This document shows, in pieces, positions 15,033 to 24,338 of a stretch of DNA of 39,254 nucleotides. Source of the stretch: Eubacteriaceae bacterium (GTDB lineage Bacteria; Bacillota; Clostridia; Peptostreptococcales; Anaerovoracaceae); the NCBI GenBank assembly GCA_022652985.1, contig JALCRY010000019.1, positions 1 through 39,254 of the forward strand, written 5' to 3'. Numbering within the stretch: position 1 is the stretch's first letter; each line of letters starts with the position of its first letter. The notes beneath the pieces are model-generated. The model was not told where the DNA came from. It saw nothing but the letters and a program-made list of their open reading frames with translations, and did not search any database. The translations under genes and the position numbers were made by a program.

Positions 15033-17780
15033 TCACTTTTTTACCAGCAGCGCGATCCTGCCGATCATTACTTCCGGGTCTACAGGTTTGGAGATGTGAC
15101 CGTTCATGCCCGAATCAAGAGCTTTCTTCACATCATCGGCATAGGCATCGGCCGTGACGGCAATGATAGGTATCGTTTCCGCGCACTCATGACCGGAAGC
15201 GCGTATCATCTGCGCTGCAGTATATCCGTCTATATCCGGCATCCTGATGTCCATCAGAATGACATCATAATCGCCCGGCGCCGATGCGGTGAATTTTTCA
15301 ACGCACTCGCGCCCGCCGGCCGCCTCGTCGGTTTCCGCGCCGTTCATGTCCAGGATCGTCCTCGCTATTTCGCGGTTCATATTATTGTCATCGCAGAGCA
15401 GGACTTTCACACCGCTGATATCCGCATTATGCTGCAGGTCTTTTCTGTCGTGCTCAGGCTCGACATCTGCTCTTTCGAAATCCAGATATACTGTGAACTC
15501 GCTGCCTTTCCCCGGCTCGCTTTTCACTTCTATCATGCCGCCCATCATCTTAACGATCCGGTCGACTATCGTAAGTCCCAGTCCCGATCCCTCGATGCCT
15601 TCGTTCTCCTTTGTCCGCTCCTGGGCAAACGGTTCAAAGGCGCGTTCCAGGAATTCTTTGCTCATGCCGATGCCGTTGTCCCTGACTATGATCCTGTCGT
15701 GAACGACTTTCTCTTCCAGCTTGACGCATTCGACTATCAGTTCGACCCGCCCGCCTTCCGGAGTAAATTTCGCGGCGTTGGAAATCAGGTTCAGAAAGAT
15801 CTCTCTGACCTTCAGCGAATCGACATTGATCGTCGCCATGACTGCGCGGCTGTTGTCGATGATCAGTTCAATATTTTTCTTTTCCATCATCGGGCGGATC
15901 GACGTTATGAGCTCGCTGATCACACTGCTGCAGCTCACCGGCTCCGGCTTGAGCACAGATGTCCCGTTTTCGATCTTCTGCAGATCCAGCGTATCATTTA
16001 TCAGCGAAAGCAGCGTAACGCTGGCCGTATCTATCTTTTTCAGATACTCATCCTTTTTCTCTATGTCCCGGGTGCTCAGGGCCAGCCTGTTGTATCCCAT
16101 GATCGCATTCAGCGGCGTACGCATATCATGACTGACATTGCCGACAAAATCCGACTTCATGCGGTTCGCGCGCTCAGCCTCCCGCAGCGCCTCCTTCAGC
16201 CGTTCAGAATATTTTTCTTCCTGCATGAAAGCCTCGGTGATATCTGTCCTCGTGACCATCACCTTGCGCCTGTCATCCTCGAGATAACGGAAAAGCAGCT
16301 GCTTGCGTCTCTTCCGCCCCTTTTCATCGATATAGAAATAGGAAATACTGTATTCCGGCTGCACCTCAAGTGTCTCGATAACGCGGCGGAAATCAGTTTT
16401 TCTGCAGTAATATTCCTGCTCGTCGGCAGGTATGTTTTTCCTGCAGATATATGCTGTACCGTCCTCGTACGCCAGCACTTCATCTTCTTTCTTCAGCACA
16501 TCCTTTATTTCATTGACGTACGTCCTGCACATCCTGGTTTCAGTATCGATCAGACCTATATAATCATAATCTTTGGCAGTAATATGTGCCGTTATCACTT
16601 CCCGGTTGTGTTCGTCCTCAGCGTCTTCGGAATATACAATGGCTTCGAGATGATTATTATACGGATTTTCGGTAATGTGGAAAAATGATTCGATCCAGTG
16701 TATTTCACCGTCTTCCGCCAAGATGCGGTACGACGCATAGAGCCGGTCATTGCCGCCTCTGAATTCTTTGATCATACTGCCGGTACTGAAACGGTCTCTG
16801 AAAGATGCCGCCGTCTTCCCGTCGATTATCAGACCGGCAAGACTGCTGAGCATCTGTTCCGCTGTTTCCGCAGCTGCCAGCCTGCGCATGTATTCTGCAG
16901 AACCGTAGGCGCCCCTGCATCTGTCGTCCGTCAGATCGAGCCTGAACGAAAACAGCGCATCAGGATTCGATATCAGAAGCTCATCGATGAGACTGTTGAA
17001 ATCGTCCTCCTGCTTCTTCTGGAAAGTCGCGTCTGTAAAAACTGTATAGACAAGCATGACGCCGTCCTGCACCATGCTGACAGCGCTGCACTGATACCAC
17101 TTGTATCCGTCTGCGCCATCCACAGCCACCCTGTATGTGAGACTGCCTGTCCTTCCCTCATGCAGAATAATGTCCTGCAGGAAAGTCAGGGCATCTCTTC
17201 TGTCTTCGGGATGTATCAGTTCGGTAAGGTCATCGAGTGAAAGCGGCAGGAAGTAATCGCTGCTCTTTCCCGTGCTCCTGCATAAATGTCCGTTGACCGC
17301 TTCGACGCCTATTGCGGGTCCGTTCCCTCTGAACACGATGATGCTTGCCGGAACGCTGTCTATCAGCGTCCTGAGCTCTACGTTCGTCCTGCTGAGCTCA
17401 TCTGAAAATCCGACGAATTTATCAACGTCCGCTATCGTCACGTAAAACCATCTTTTCCCGGTTTCATCGCTGATGATGTGGCCCTCGTCATGGACCCACA
17501 GAAGCGTACCGTCCTTTTTTTCGATCCGGTAGCGGCAGGTATCGTAATTTCCTCTCGATATCTGTTCCCAGATAGTCGCGAGCGCCTGTTCACGGTCCTC
17601 TTCATAGACCATCTTTGAAAAGCGGTTTTCGAATTTGGCTTTAAATTCCTCCGGCGTATATCCGAGCATATCCAGCATATGACTGCTCACGAAAGAAAAT
17701 TCTTCATCCTCCTCCGCTGAATATACAAAAACGCCGCCCGGTATCAGATTGATAACGTCCTCAAGCATTCTGTTTTCCAT
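15033..17780 (-). CDS. Soluble hybrid sensor histidine kinase (PAS repeats, HisKA, HATPase, receiver)
   Basis: 915 residues, no membrane helix. PAS-type sensor modules lie near 5-120, 130-260, 280-390 and 395-520; the first holds the usual DGTLLWVHDEGHII ending. The phospho-acceptor is His 551 in NVSHDMRTPLNA; the ATPase shows the N-box with Asn 668, DNGIG at 701 and GSGLG at 731. The C-terminal receiver (791-915) has acidic CDDNN and phospho-acceptor Asp 844 in MDIRMPD. Phosphate should pass from His 551 to Asp 844 and then on to an HPt or regulator not present here. GGGAG precedes the ATG. With no DNA-binding domain, the output is probably protein-protein. DUF2804 follows in the same transcript. 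Confidence 0.93.
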   Translation of the reverse strand: MENRMLEDVINLIPGGVFVYSAEEDEEFSFVSSHMLDMLGYTPEEFKAKFENRFSKMVYEEDREQALATIWEQISRGNYDTCRYRIEKKDGTLLWVHDEGHIISDETGKRWFYVTIADVDKFVGFSDELSRTNVELRTLIDSVPASIIVFRGNGPAIGVEAVNGHLCRSTGKSSDYFLPLSLDDLTELIHPEDRRDALTFLQDIILHEGRTGSLTYRVAVDGADGYKWYQCSAVSMVQDGVMLVYTVFTDATFQKKQEDDFNSLIDELLISNPDALFSFRLDLTDDRCRGAYGSAEYMRRLAAAETAEQMLSSLAGLIIDGKTAASFRDRFSTGSMIKEFRGGNDRLYASYRILAEDGEIHWIESFFHITENPYNNHLEAIVYSEDAEDEHNREVITAHITAKDYDYIGLIDTETRMCRTYVNEIKDVLKKEDEVLAYEDGTAYICRKNIPADEQEYYCRKTDFRRVIETLEVQPEYSISYFYIDEKGRKRRKQLLFRYLEDDRRKVMVTRTDITEAFMQEEKYSERLKEALREAERANRMKSDFVGNVSHDMRTPLNAIMGYNRLALSTRDIEKKDEYLKKIDTASVTLLSLINDTLDLQKIENGTSVLKPEPVSCSSVISELITSIRPMMEKKNIELIIDNSRAVMATINVDSLKVREIFLNLISNAAKFTPEGGRVELIVECVKLEEKVVHDRIIVRDNGIGMSKEFLERAFEPFAQERTKENEGIEGSGLGLTIVDRIVKMMGGMIEVKSEPGKGSEFTVYLDFERADVEPEHDRKDLQHNADISGVKVLLCDDNNMNREIARTILDMNGAETDEAAGGRECVEKFTASAPGDYDVILMDIRMPDIDGYTAAQMIRASGHECAETIPIIAVTADAYADDVKKALDSGMNGHISKPVDPEVMIGRIALLVKK

Positions 17781-17865
17781 GTTCGCTCCCTGTAATATAA
17801 GGAATATATAATATAATAATTGTATACTGTTTGGCCTGAAAAGTGAATACCGCGCCGAAATAATA

Positions 17866-17897
17866 CAGCCCGAAAATCGATCCGGGCTGCATCACAG
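17866..17897 (-). terminator. Terminator after the malic enzyme gene
   Basis: On the minus strand CAGCCCG and CGGGCTG (plus-strand 17866-17872 and 17883-17889) form a 7-bp G+C stem followed by TATTATTT, 34 bases beyond the malic enzyme stop codon. The remaining 17781-17922 gap holds an AT-rich segment near 17790-17825 that probably contains the kinase promoter. Confidence 0.6.
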
Positions 17898-17922
17898 TGT
17901 ATGTTAAAAATTATGAAAAAAG

Positions 17923-19110
17923 TTATAACCTTGCCACTCCGGACTTCCTGGCAGCCTCGGCAACAGCCTTGGCGACCGCCGGTCCTACTCTCGGGTCGAA
18001 AGCCTTAGGGATGATGTAATCCGCGGACAATTCATCTTCGCTGATCAGTCCCGCCAGCGCTTCCGCCGCCGCGATCTTCATCTCATCGTTGATCTCGCTC
18101 GCTCTCACATCAAATGTGCCGCGGAATATTCCCGGGAAGGCGAGTACATTATTGATCTGGTTAGGGAAATCGGAACGTCCTGTCGAAATGACCGCTGCTC
18201 CGGCTTCTTTGGCTTCGTCAGGGAATATTTCCGGTGTAGGGTTCGCGCAGGCGAAGATGATCGGATCTTTCGCCATGTTCTTCACCATATCCCTGGTGAC
18301 AGCGCCCGGAGCTGATACGCCGATAAACACATCCGCACCCTTCATGCTGTCCGCCAGGGTGCCCTTGACCATTCTCGGATTAGTGACTTCCGCCATTTCT
18401 TCCTTGATGGCATTCATGCCGTTTTCTCTTCCCTTATAGATAAGTCCCGTACGGTCGCAGAGGATTATATCCTTCACGCCCGCCGAAAGCAGTATCTTGG
18501 CGATAGCTATTGCCGCAGCGCCTGCCCCGTTCATAGCCACTTTTATTTCGCTCATTTCTTTGCCCACGACTTTCAGCGCATTCTTGAGTCCCGCCAGTGT
18601 AATGACTGCAGTACCGTGCTGGTCGTCATGGAAAATAGGAATGTCGCATTTTTCCTTCAGTTTCTTTTCGATCTCAAAGCATCTCGGCGCCGAAATATCC
18701 TCCAGATTTATGCCTCCGAAACTTCCTGATATCATATATACCGTATTGACGATATCATCGACATCATTGCTCTTCACGCACAGAGGAAAAGCGTCTACAT
18801 CGCCGAACGACTTGAACAGAACACACTTTCCTTCCATTACCGGCATTCCCGCCTCAGGACCTATATTCCCGAGACCGAGGACCGCGCTGCCGTCCGTTAC
18901 TACGAGACAGAGATTCCATCTTCTGGTGAGCTCATAGCTCTTGGAAATATCTTTCTGGATCTCGAGGCACGGCTGTGCAACTCCCGGCGTATATGCCAGC
19001 GACAGATCATCTTCTGTTTTTACAGGAACTGTTGCGGTAACTTCTATTTTACCTTTCCAGCCCTCATGGAGTTTCAGTGATTCTGCTGCATAATCTTTTT
19101 TTCCACTCAT
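17923..19110 (-). CDS. NAD(P)-dependent malic enzyme (oxaloacetate-decarboxylating)
   Basis: 395 residues, the short prokaryotic form. Marks: LAYTPGVAQPC (near 37, catalytic Tyr), GMPVMEGKCVLFKSFGDVDAFP (near 87, catalytic Lys and metal-site region), EDISAPRCFEIE (near 136, metal ligands), FHDDQHGTA (near 158), and dinucleotide motif NGAGAAAIAIAK (near 194). It converts malate to pyruvate, CO2 and NAD(P)H in the cytosol. It is the last gene of an operon with both fumarase subunits just upstream, so fumarate made there flows to malate and then pyruvate. GGAGAG lies 5 bases before the ATG. Cofactor choice is not decided by the visible sequence. A terminator follows. Confidence 0.93.
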   Translation of the reverse strand: MSGKKDYAAESLKLHEGWKGKIEVTATVPVKTEDDLSLAYTPGVAQPCLEIQKDISKSYELTRRWNLCLVVTDGSAVLGLGNIGPEAGMPVMEGKCVLFKSFGDVDAFPLCVKSNDVDDIVNTVYMISGSFGGINLEDISAPRCFEIEKKLKEKCDIPIFHDDQHGTAVITLAGLKNALKVVGKEMSEIKVAMNGAGAAAIAIAKILLSAGVKDIILCDRTGLIYKGRENGMNAIKEEMAEVTNPRMVKGTLADSMKGADVFIGVSAPGAVTRDMVKNMAKDPIIFACANPTPEIFPDEAKEAGAAVISTGRSDFPNQINNVLAFPGIFRGTFDVRASEINDEMKIAAAEALAGLISEDELSADYIIPKAFDPRVGPAVAKAVAEAARKSGVARL

Positions 19111-19137
19111 TTGTCTCTCCTTCTTTTTTTGTTTTGC

Positions 19138-19710
19138 TTATCCCAGGATGCCTTCTTCAAGACATTCATATTTTTTCCTGCCGATTTTGTACAAATCGTT
19201 CCCCTGTCTGTCTATTAATACTATTGCCGGCAGCTTTTCAACTTCGAGCCTGCGGATAGCTTCTGGTCCGAGATCGTCATAGGCGATGACCTCGGCAGCT
19301 TTAATGCAGCTGGACAGATATGCGCCCGCACCGCCTACCGCGCCGAAATATACAGCACCGTATTTTTGCATGGCGTCTATCACAGTCTGCGAACGCATAC
19401 CCTTAGCGAGCATTCCCGAAAGACCTCTTTCAAGAAGCTGCGGCGTAAAGAAATCCATCCGTCCGGCTGTTGTAGGTCCGGCAGAACCTATGACCTGTCC
19501 TTCGCGTGCAGGGGTCGGCCCCATGTAATAAATCATTTGACCGCGTATATCGAAGGGCAGCGACCCGCCTGCCTCAAGTGTATCTATCATTCTCTTGTGC
19601 GCAGCATCGCGCGCTGTGTATATAACGCCGCTGATCAGGACCTTGTCTCCCGCCTGCAGTGTATTTATTTCCTTTTCCGTCATAGGAGTCGTTAAATCGT
19701 AAGTCTTCAT
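19138..19710 (-). CDS. Class I fumarase beta subunit (Fe-S hydro-lyase, C-terminal type)
   Basis: 190 residues, the small subunit of two-component class I fumarases or L-tartrate dehydratases. Typical segments: LQAGDKVLISGVIYTARDAAHKR (near 18), GQMIYYMGPTP (near 57), GSAGPTTAGRMD (near 76), KYGAVYFGAVGGAGAYLS (near 115), and DDLGPEAIRRLEVEKLPAIVLID (near 144). It completes the active site around the iron-sulphur cluster held by the alpha subunit. Only 4 bases separate it from the alpha gene, and AAGGAACAG before the ATG overlaps that gene's end. Next to malic enzyme, fumarase rather than tartrate dehydratase is the better reading. Confidence 0.9.
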   Translation of the reverse strand: MKTYDLTTPMTEKEINTLQAGDKVLISGVIYTARDAAHKRMIDTLEAGGSLPFDIRGQMIYYMGPTPAREGQVIGSAGPTTAGRMDFFTPQLLERGLSGMLAKGMRSQTVIDAMQKYGAVYFGAVGGAGAYLSSCIKAAEVIAYDDLGPEAIRRLEVEKLPAIVLIDRQGNDLYKIGRKKYECLEEGILG

Positions 19711-19714
19711 AATG

Positions 19715-20572
19715 CTACTGTTCCTTTCCGCAAAGCGTAACGGTCATGTGTCTGCTGATATGGCAGTTGATGTTGACCGCAACAGGAAGCGCCGCGATAT
19801 GCGTAGGATATACATCCATATTGACAGCCATTGCAGTCTGCGTACCGCCGTAACCCTCAGGTCCTATCCCGAGTTTGTTGATACGCGTGAGGAGTTCATC
19901 CTCCACAGCGGCGATCTCAGGGTCCGGGTTATGCTCGCCGACTTCACGCAGCAGGGCCTTTTTCGCCATTACTGCCGCCTTGTCCATCGTACCGCCTACT
20001 CCGACTCCGACGATGATCGGAGGACACGGATTCGCGCCGGCTTCGCTTACCGTTTTCACGATAAATTCTTCGACGCCTTTAAGGCCTTCCGCCGGCTTGC
20101 ACATTTTGACAGCGCTCATGTTCTCGCTGCCCTGTCCTTTCGGTGCGACGGTTATAGTAATGTCGCTGCCCGGGACGATGTCGTAATGTATCACCGCGGG
20201 TGTATTGTCCCCTGTATTTTTTCTGCTGAACGGTCCGTCGACTATCGACTTCCTCAGATATCCGTCGGTATAGCCTTCGCGCACGCCTTCATTGATGGCC
20301 TCCGTCAGGTCTCCGCCTGTGATGTGCAGATCCTGGCCGACCGCCGCGAAGATCACGGCAGTTCCGGTATCCTGGCACAGCGGGATCATTCCTTTTTCCG
20401 CTATATCGGCATTAGTGAGGATGCACTCCAGGGCCTCGCAGCCCTGGGGGGATATTTCAGCATTCAATGCATCCTCGAGTGTGCTTTTTATATTTTCCGA
20501 CATTATGCAGTTTGTTTTTATGCACATGTCCTTTATTGTTTCCGTTATTATTTTTGCGTCAAGTGTTTTCAT
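19715..20572 (-). CDS. Class I fumarase alpha subunit (Fe-S hydro-lyase)
   Basis: 285 residues. The three cluster-binding cysteines expected for this family are visible in LCQDTGTA (near 65), ANPCPPIIVG (near 186), and VNINCHISRH (near 266). The [4Fe-4S] cluster activates water in the reversible hydration of fumarate to malate; the enzyme is oxygen-sensitive, in line with an anaerobe. GGGGAG precedes the ATG. It sits 44 bases downstream of the MFS gene and 4 bases upstream of the beta gene. L-tartrate dehydratase alpha is an alternative of the same fold, but no tartrate genes are seen. Confidence 0.91.
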   Translation of the reverse strand: MKTLDAKIITETIKDMCIKTNCIMSENIKSTLEDALNAEISPQGCEALECILTNADIAEKGMIPLCQDTGTAVIFAAVGQDLHITGGDLTEAINEGVREGYTDGYLRKSIVDGPFSRKNTGDNTPAVIHYDIVPGSDITITVAPKGQGSENMSAVKMCKPAEGLKGVEEFIVKTVSEAGANPCPPIIVGVGVGGTMDKAAVMAKKALLREVGEHNPDPEIAAVEDELLTRINKLGIGPEGYGGTQTAMAVNMDVYPTHIAALPVAVNINCHISRHMTVTLCGKEQ

Positions 20573-20616
20573 TGATTTATCGCTCCCCGATCGTGCTCTA
20601 TAAATTATATTTATAA

Positions 20617-21978
20617 TTATTTAGCATCCTTAGCATCTCTCTCTACGCCCTCGGTAACTGCCGATGTGAGTGAGAGTCCCTTTGTTTCAGGTGCCCATGC
20701 CCAGCAGATCAGTGCTCCGACGAACAGTACAGCATCCAGGATAATGAGTGATAAACGCATGCCTATGCCGCTCATCATGATAGGAAGCATGAATGTTGCT
20801 GCCGCAGATCCTACACGGCTCATAGCTACTGCGAAGCCTACGCCTGAGGAACGGACTTCTGTAGGAAGTACTTCCGGCGGGAATACGCCTGACAGATTGC
20901 TCAGTGCCGATATCGCTACTGTGAATACTACGAATGAAGCGATGATGATCGGTGTCAGTGAAGCAGGTATTACAGATACTGCGAGCAGCGCTACGCCGCA
21001 GATAAGGAAGCCGCCGATCGAGAATCCTCTTCTCGTGAGCTTCATCGTGCACCACAGTCCGACAAATCCGCCGACTACGAGCAGTATATTCAGAGCAAGG
21101 TCTGTTGTGAAGCTGGCTTTGATGCCGAGGTTCATCAGGATAGTAGGCAGGAATGTGTAAACTGCGAAATAAGGGATTACGTTGCAGACAAAGAACAATG
21201 CTCCGAACCATGTCTGTTTGCGGTATTTCTTAGAGAAAAGTAATCTGTATCCGACTTCTTTTTCCGGCGGAGCTTCTTCAACGATAACGCCCTTGCCTAT
21301 ATATTTATCAACGATAGCCTGTGCTTCTTCAGTACGGCCGACTTTGACGAGCCAGCGCGGTGATTCAGGAGTTCCAAGTCTGGCAATAAGCATGATGATC
21401 GCAGGTACGAATGTGGAAGCAAGTACCCAGTTCCAGGCCGATGGATAGTACTTCTCGATCACAAATCCGATAACAGTCGACAGGCAGTACCCGATCGTCC
21501 ATATCGCGCTCAGGAATCCCAGCAGGTCTCCTCTTTGTTTTCTCGGTGCTATCTCCGACAGCAGTGTGAAGCATACTGTGTAGTCACTTCCGAGGAAGAA
21601 GCCTATTATTACACGAAGTATGAACAGTGAAGGCGCTCCGCTGACAAACAGCTGCAGAAGTGATGCGAGCGTTATGATTATAAAGTTCAGTGTAAATATT
21701 TTCTGGCGTCCGTAGATGTCCGCGACTTTGCCCATTATCGAGCTGCCGAAGAACAGTCCGATAAGAGCGGAACTTCCGATAAGCCCCTGCCATACAGGCG
21801 ACATGTTTGTCTGCGCGGCCATTACTGTCAGTGCCATTGAAATCGATCCGATAGAATATCCATCAACGAAATGAGCTCCCCATGTAAGAGCGGTCATCTT
21901 TTTGTGGAAATGGTTCATTGGAACATCATCCATCAGCATCGGCTGAGATGTGTTTACTGTATTGTTATTGCCATCCAT
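20617..21978 (-). CDS. MFS transporter, sugar/organic-acid:H+ symporter type
   Basis: 453 residues with about 12 helices. Family markers: GKVADIYGRQKIF (near 83, MFS motif A between helices 2 and 3), GFFLGSDYTVCFTLLSEIAPRKQRG (near 125), PESPRWLVK (near 206, sugar-porter motif), LPTEVRSSGVGFAVAMSRVGSA (near 378), and terminal PETKG. This branch includes sugar, aromatic-acid and carboxylate importers. Lying between the lyase and the fumarase genes in the same direction, it is the probable uptake system for the compound these enzymes degrade. CGAGGAGA lies 8 bases before the ATG. No GCAGTAATR motif occurs in it. Confidence 0.86.
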   Translation of the reverse strand: MDGNNNTVNTSQPMLMDDVPMNHFHKKMTALTWGAHFVDGYSIGSISMALTVMAAQTNMSPVWQGLIGSSALIGLFFGSSIMGKVADIYGRQKIFTLNFIIITLASLLQLFVSGAPSLFILRVIIGFFLGSDYTVCFTLLSEIAPRKQRGDLLGFLSAIWTIGYCLSTVIGFVIEKYYPSAWNWVLASTFVPAIIMLIARLGTPESPRWLVKVGRTEEAQAIVDKYIGKGVIVEEAPPEKEVGYRLLFSKKYRKQTWFGALFFVCNVIPYFAVYTFLPTILMNLGIKASFTTDLALNILLVVGGFVGLWCTMKLTRRGFSIGGFLICGVALLAVSVIPASLTPIIIASFVVFTVAISALSNLSGVFPPEVLPTEVRSSGVGFAVAMSRVGSAAATFMLPIMMSGIGMRLSLIILDAVLFVGALICWAWAPETKGLSLTSAVTEGVERDAKDAK

Positions 21979-22011
21979 TTGATTTCTCCTCGATCATATT
22001 GATCTATTACA

Positions 22012-23439
22012 TCATTTTATATTTTTTATTTTCAGGATGCTATCCATCATTTTTTGAGGGTCTGTCATGTTTTTCGGGTCAAGCAGTTCTTCTGCACTCT
22101 TTTTATCCAGCAATCCCTCTTCGATCACTGCCTCGAGTACGGTCTTACCCTCTCCTGAAGCTTTTCGCGCTATGCGGGAACCCTGTTCATATCCGAATAC
22201 CGCCGATACGATAGCAGATAACGCTGTCGATTCCTGCGCGTATTCGAGACATTTTTTTTCGTTCACTTTCAGTCCCGCAACGCATTTTTCCGCAAACAGC
22301 GGAATTGTTTCTATGAGCAGTCTGCACGATTCGAAGAGGCATTTGATGAATACAGCCTCCCATACGTTCAAATCGAGTTCGCCCTCTTCCGAAGCCATCG
22401 TGACTGCGAGGTCGTTCCCCGCGACCAGGAAATACACCTGTATCATCAGTTCCGGCAGGATCGGATTTATCTTGCCCGGCATTATCGATGATCCCGGCAG
22501 TACAGCGGGGATCTCCAGCTCTCCGATACCGGCGCGCGGACCGGAGGCCAGCAGCCTCAGATCTTTCGCCATCTTGGAGATTCCTGCCGCCAGGATCTTG
22601 AGCTCCGCTGATATCCTTACATAGAGATCCGCATTCTGGAATGCATCGAACAAATTGCTGTTCTGTCTGATCTCGCATCCCGTCGCTCTGGTCAATTCTT
22701 TGTAAAGCTCTTCGGTATATCCCGGCACTGTACCTTCTCCGGTACCTACAGCGGTGCCGCCCAGAGGAAGCACGGTGCATTTCTCCGCCAGCCCGCTTAT
22801 ATTTTCAGATTCCCTTTTGAACAATGCCGCATAGGCCGACATTTCCTGTCCGAATGTCATCGGAAGCGCATCCTGCACACAAGTCCTTCCAAGTTTAACT
22901 ACGTCTTTCCACTCCCGGGCTTTTTTATCAGCGGCAGCATACAGACCGTCACATTTCGATGCCGTCTCTTTCAGCAGCGTATGCATTGAAAGCATCGTTG
23001 CCGCAGGTACGACATCATTCGTCGACTCTCCCATATTCACATGAGTATTCGGGTGCACTTTGTCAAATCCCTTATGCCCTGTAATTATCTCATTCGCTCT
23101 GTTTGCTATAACCTCGTTCACATTCATGTGTACCGATATTCCGCCGCCGCCGGTCACCATATCTACCGGGAACTGATCACTGTGTTCTCCGCGCATGATC
23201 TCTTCGCAGACAGCTCCAATAGCGTCGCCTATTTCCTGAGAAATGCCTCCGGTCTTTACATTGGCCGCTGCAGATGATTTTTTTATCAGTGCCAGATAGT
23301 AAATGAGAAGAGATGCATCTTCCGCCAGGGAATGTCCCGTGGCCGACGACATCGATATGCCGCGCGCGGCCTGTATGCCGTAATAAAGCTCGTCATCTAT
23401 TTCCATTTCTCCCAGATAATCATGTTCTTTGCGTTTCAT
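22012..23439 (-). CDS. Aspartase/fumarase-superfamily lyase (aspartate ammonia-lyase-like)
   Basis: 475 residues, the normal length for aspartases and class II fumarases. Superfamily landmarks: GISMSSATGHSL near 28, GGGGISVHMNVNEVIANRA near 97, HPNTHVNMGESTNDVVP near 128, GGTAVGTGEGTVPGY near 228, and GSSIMPGKINPILPE near 320, the mobile catalytic loop with its Ser general base. The enzyme should remove an amine or other group by anti-elimination, giving fumarate or an analogue. Aspartase is the nearest well-known relative, but a class I fumarase is already present and residues around the signature differ from classical aspartases, so a substituted aspartate is possible. It leads the operon running to malic enzyme; AAAGGA precedes the ATG. 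Confidence 0.85.
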   Translation of the reverse strand: MKRKEHDYLGEMEIDDELYYGIQAARGISMSSATGHSLAEDASLLIYYLALIKKSSAAANVKTGGISQEIGDAIGAVCEEIMRGEHSDQFPVDMVTGGGGISVHMNVNEVIANRANEIITGHKGFDKVHPNTHVNMGESTNDVVPAATMLSMHTLLKETASKCDGLYAAADKKAREWKDVVKLGRTCVQDALPMTFGQEMSAYAALFKRESENISGLAEKCTVLPLGGTAVGTGEGTVPGYTEELYKELTRATGCEIRQNSNLFDAFQNADLYVRISAELKILAAGISKMAKDLRLLASGPRAGIGELEIPAVLPGSSIMPGKINPILPELMIQVYFLVAGNDLAVTMASEEGELDLNVWEAVFIKCLFESCRLLIETIPLFAEKCVAGLKVNEKKCLEYAQESTALSAIVSAVFGYEQGSRIARKASGEGKTVLEAVIEEGLLDKKSAEELLDPKNMTDPQKMMDSILKIKNIK

Positions 23440-23537
23440 TCTATTAGTGTCCTTTCAGATTTTTCTTTTCTGCCGGTAAATATTGCGTTATAATCAAGAT
23501 ATGTTATTTTTTTAACTTTATTATTACGGAGGAACAA
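23440..23537. promoter_or_regulatory. Divergent control region of the lyase operon and the IclR gene
   Basis: The 98-base AT-rich gap must hold both promoters. TATAAT at 23489-23494 is a good -10 for the IclR gene, with a poor -35. No convincing hexamer pair was found for the minus-strand lyase. A divergent arrangement like this is where an IclR protein usually binds, but I found no clear palindrome. Confidence 0.45.
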
Positions 23538-24323
23538 ATGGCCAAAAAGATGTCAGATAATACTAGTGAATCGTCCAATGGGGTCCAGTCGGTCGAACGC
23601 GCCCTGACGCTGCTTCAGATAATAGCGAAAGCAACAGCTCCTATTTCTATTTCGGAAATATGCGATATTTCCGGACTTAACAGGACAACTGCCTGGCGTC
23701 TTCTGCTTACTCTTGAAAAATGTGATTATGTCGAACGCGATCCTGTTACCAAGAATTATGAGCTAAGTATGGCATTTACAAATGTGGGTCTTCATCTTAC
23801 CGAGCAGTATGCCCCGCTGATACGCATCGCGCATCCGTCTATGGCGCGCATCTGCGATCTTACCCGCGAATCCGTTCTTCTGGCTGTTCCGCGGTTTTTC
23901 GGTACCCTTACTATTTTTCAGCTTGATCCCCCGCAATCCGTAAGACTCAAGAATTATACTAATACGGAATCTTCCCTTGTTCATTCATCGACCGGAAAAA
24001 TAGTACTTGCCAACCTTCCGGAAAATGAGCTCGAAGCGATCATTAAATCATATATCCACGATGACCCTGAGGATGTGCAGTTTGATATCGATGCTTTTAA
24101 AGCCGATATCCGGAGGGTCCGTGCCAAAGGTTACAGTTTTGTATTTGAAGAATTTGATAAATCAGAGAATGCCGTTTCCGTTCCGATATATAAGGGAAGA
24201 AACCTCTCTGCTATCCTGAATGTAGGAGGCCCTTCATCCAGATTCACAAAAGATGTTATGAATAATATTCTTCCGAACCTCCTTGAGGAAGCAGAGATAA
24301 TTTCTTCGATGCTTACGTATTGA
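23538..24323 (+). CDS. IclR-family transcriptional regulator
   Basis: 261 residues. An N-terminal winged helix (about 15-80) holds QSVERALTLLQIIAKATAPISISEI and SGLNRTTAWRLLLTLEKCDYVERD, the IclR helix-turn-helix. The C-terminal effector domain (about 95-255) shows the usual ESVLLAV, SSLVHSSTGKIVLANL and FDKSENAVSVPIY patterns. IclR proteins sense small organic acids or aromatics and act as repressors or activators of neighbouring catabolic genes. It is divergent from the lyase-MFS-fumarase-malic enzyme operon and converges on the alcohol dehydrogenase gene with only 15 bases between stop codons and no visible terminator. GGAGGAACAA precedes the ATG. Confidence 0.92.
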   Translation: MAKKMSDNTSESSNGVQSVERALTLLQIIAKATAPISISEICDISGLNRTTAWRLLLTLEKCDYVERDPVTKNYELSMAFTNVGLHLTEQYAPLIRIAHPSMARICDLTRESVLLAVPRFFGTLTIFQLDPPQSVRLKNYTNTESSLVHSSTGKIVLANLPENELEAIIKSYIHDDPEDVQFDIDAFKADIRRVRAKGYSFVFEEFDKSENAVSVPIYKGRNLSAILNVGGPSSRFTKDVMNNILPNLLEEAEIISSMLTY

Positions 24324-24338
24324 TTATTCTATTATAGA

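Noticed and set aside
15024-16688. A 554-codon plus-strand frame opposite the hybrid histidine kinase
   Set aside because: The minus strand encodes an unmistakable kinase with all motifs; the long opposite frame is an effect of codon usage.
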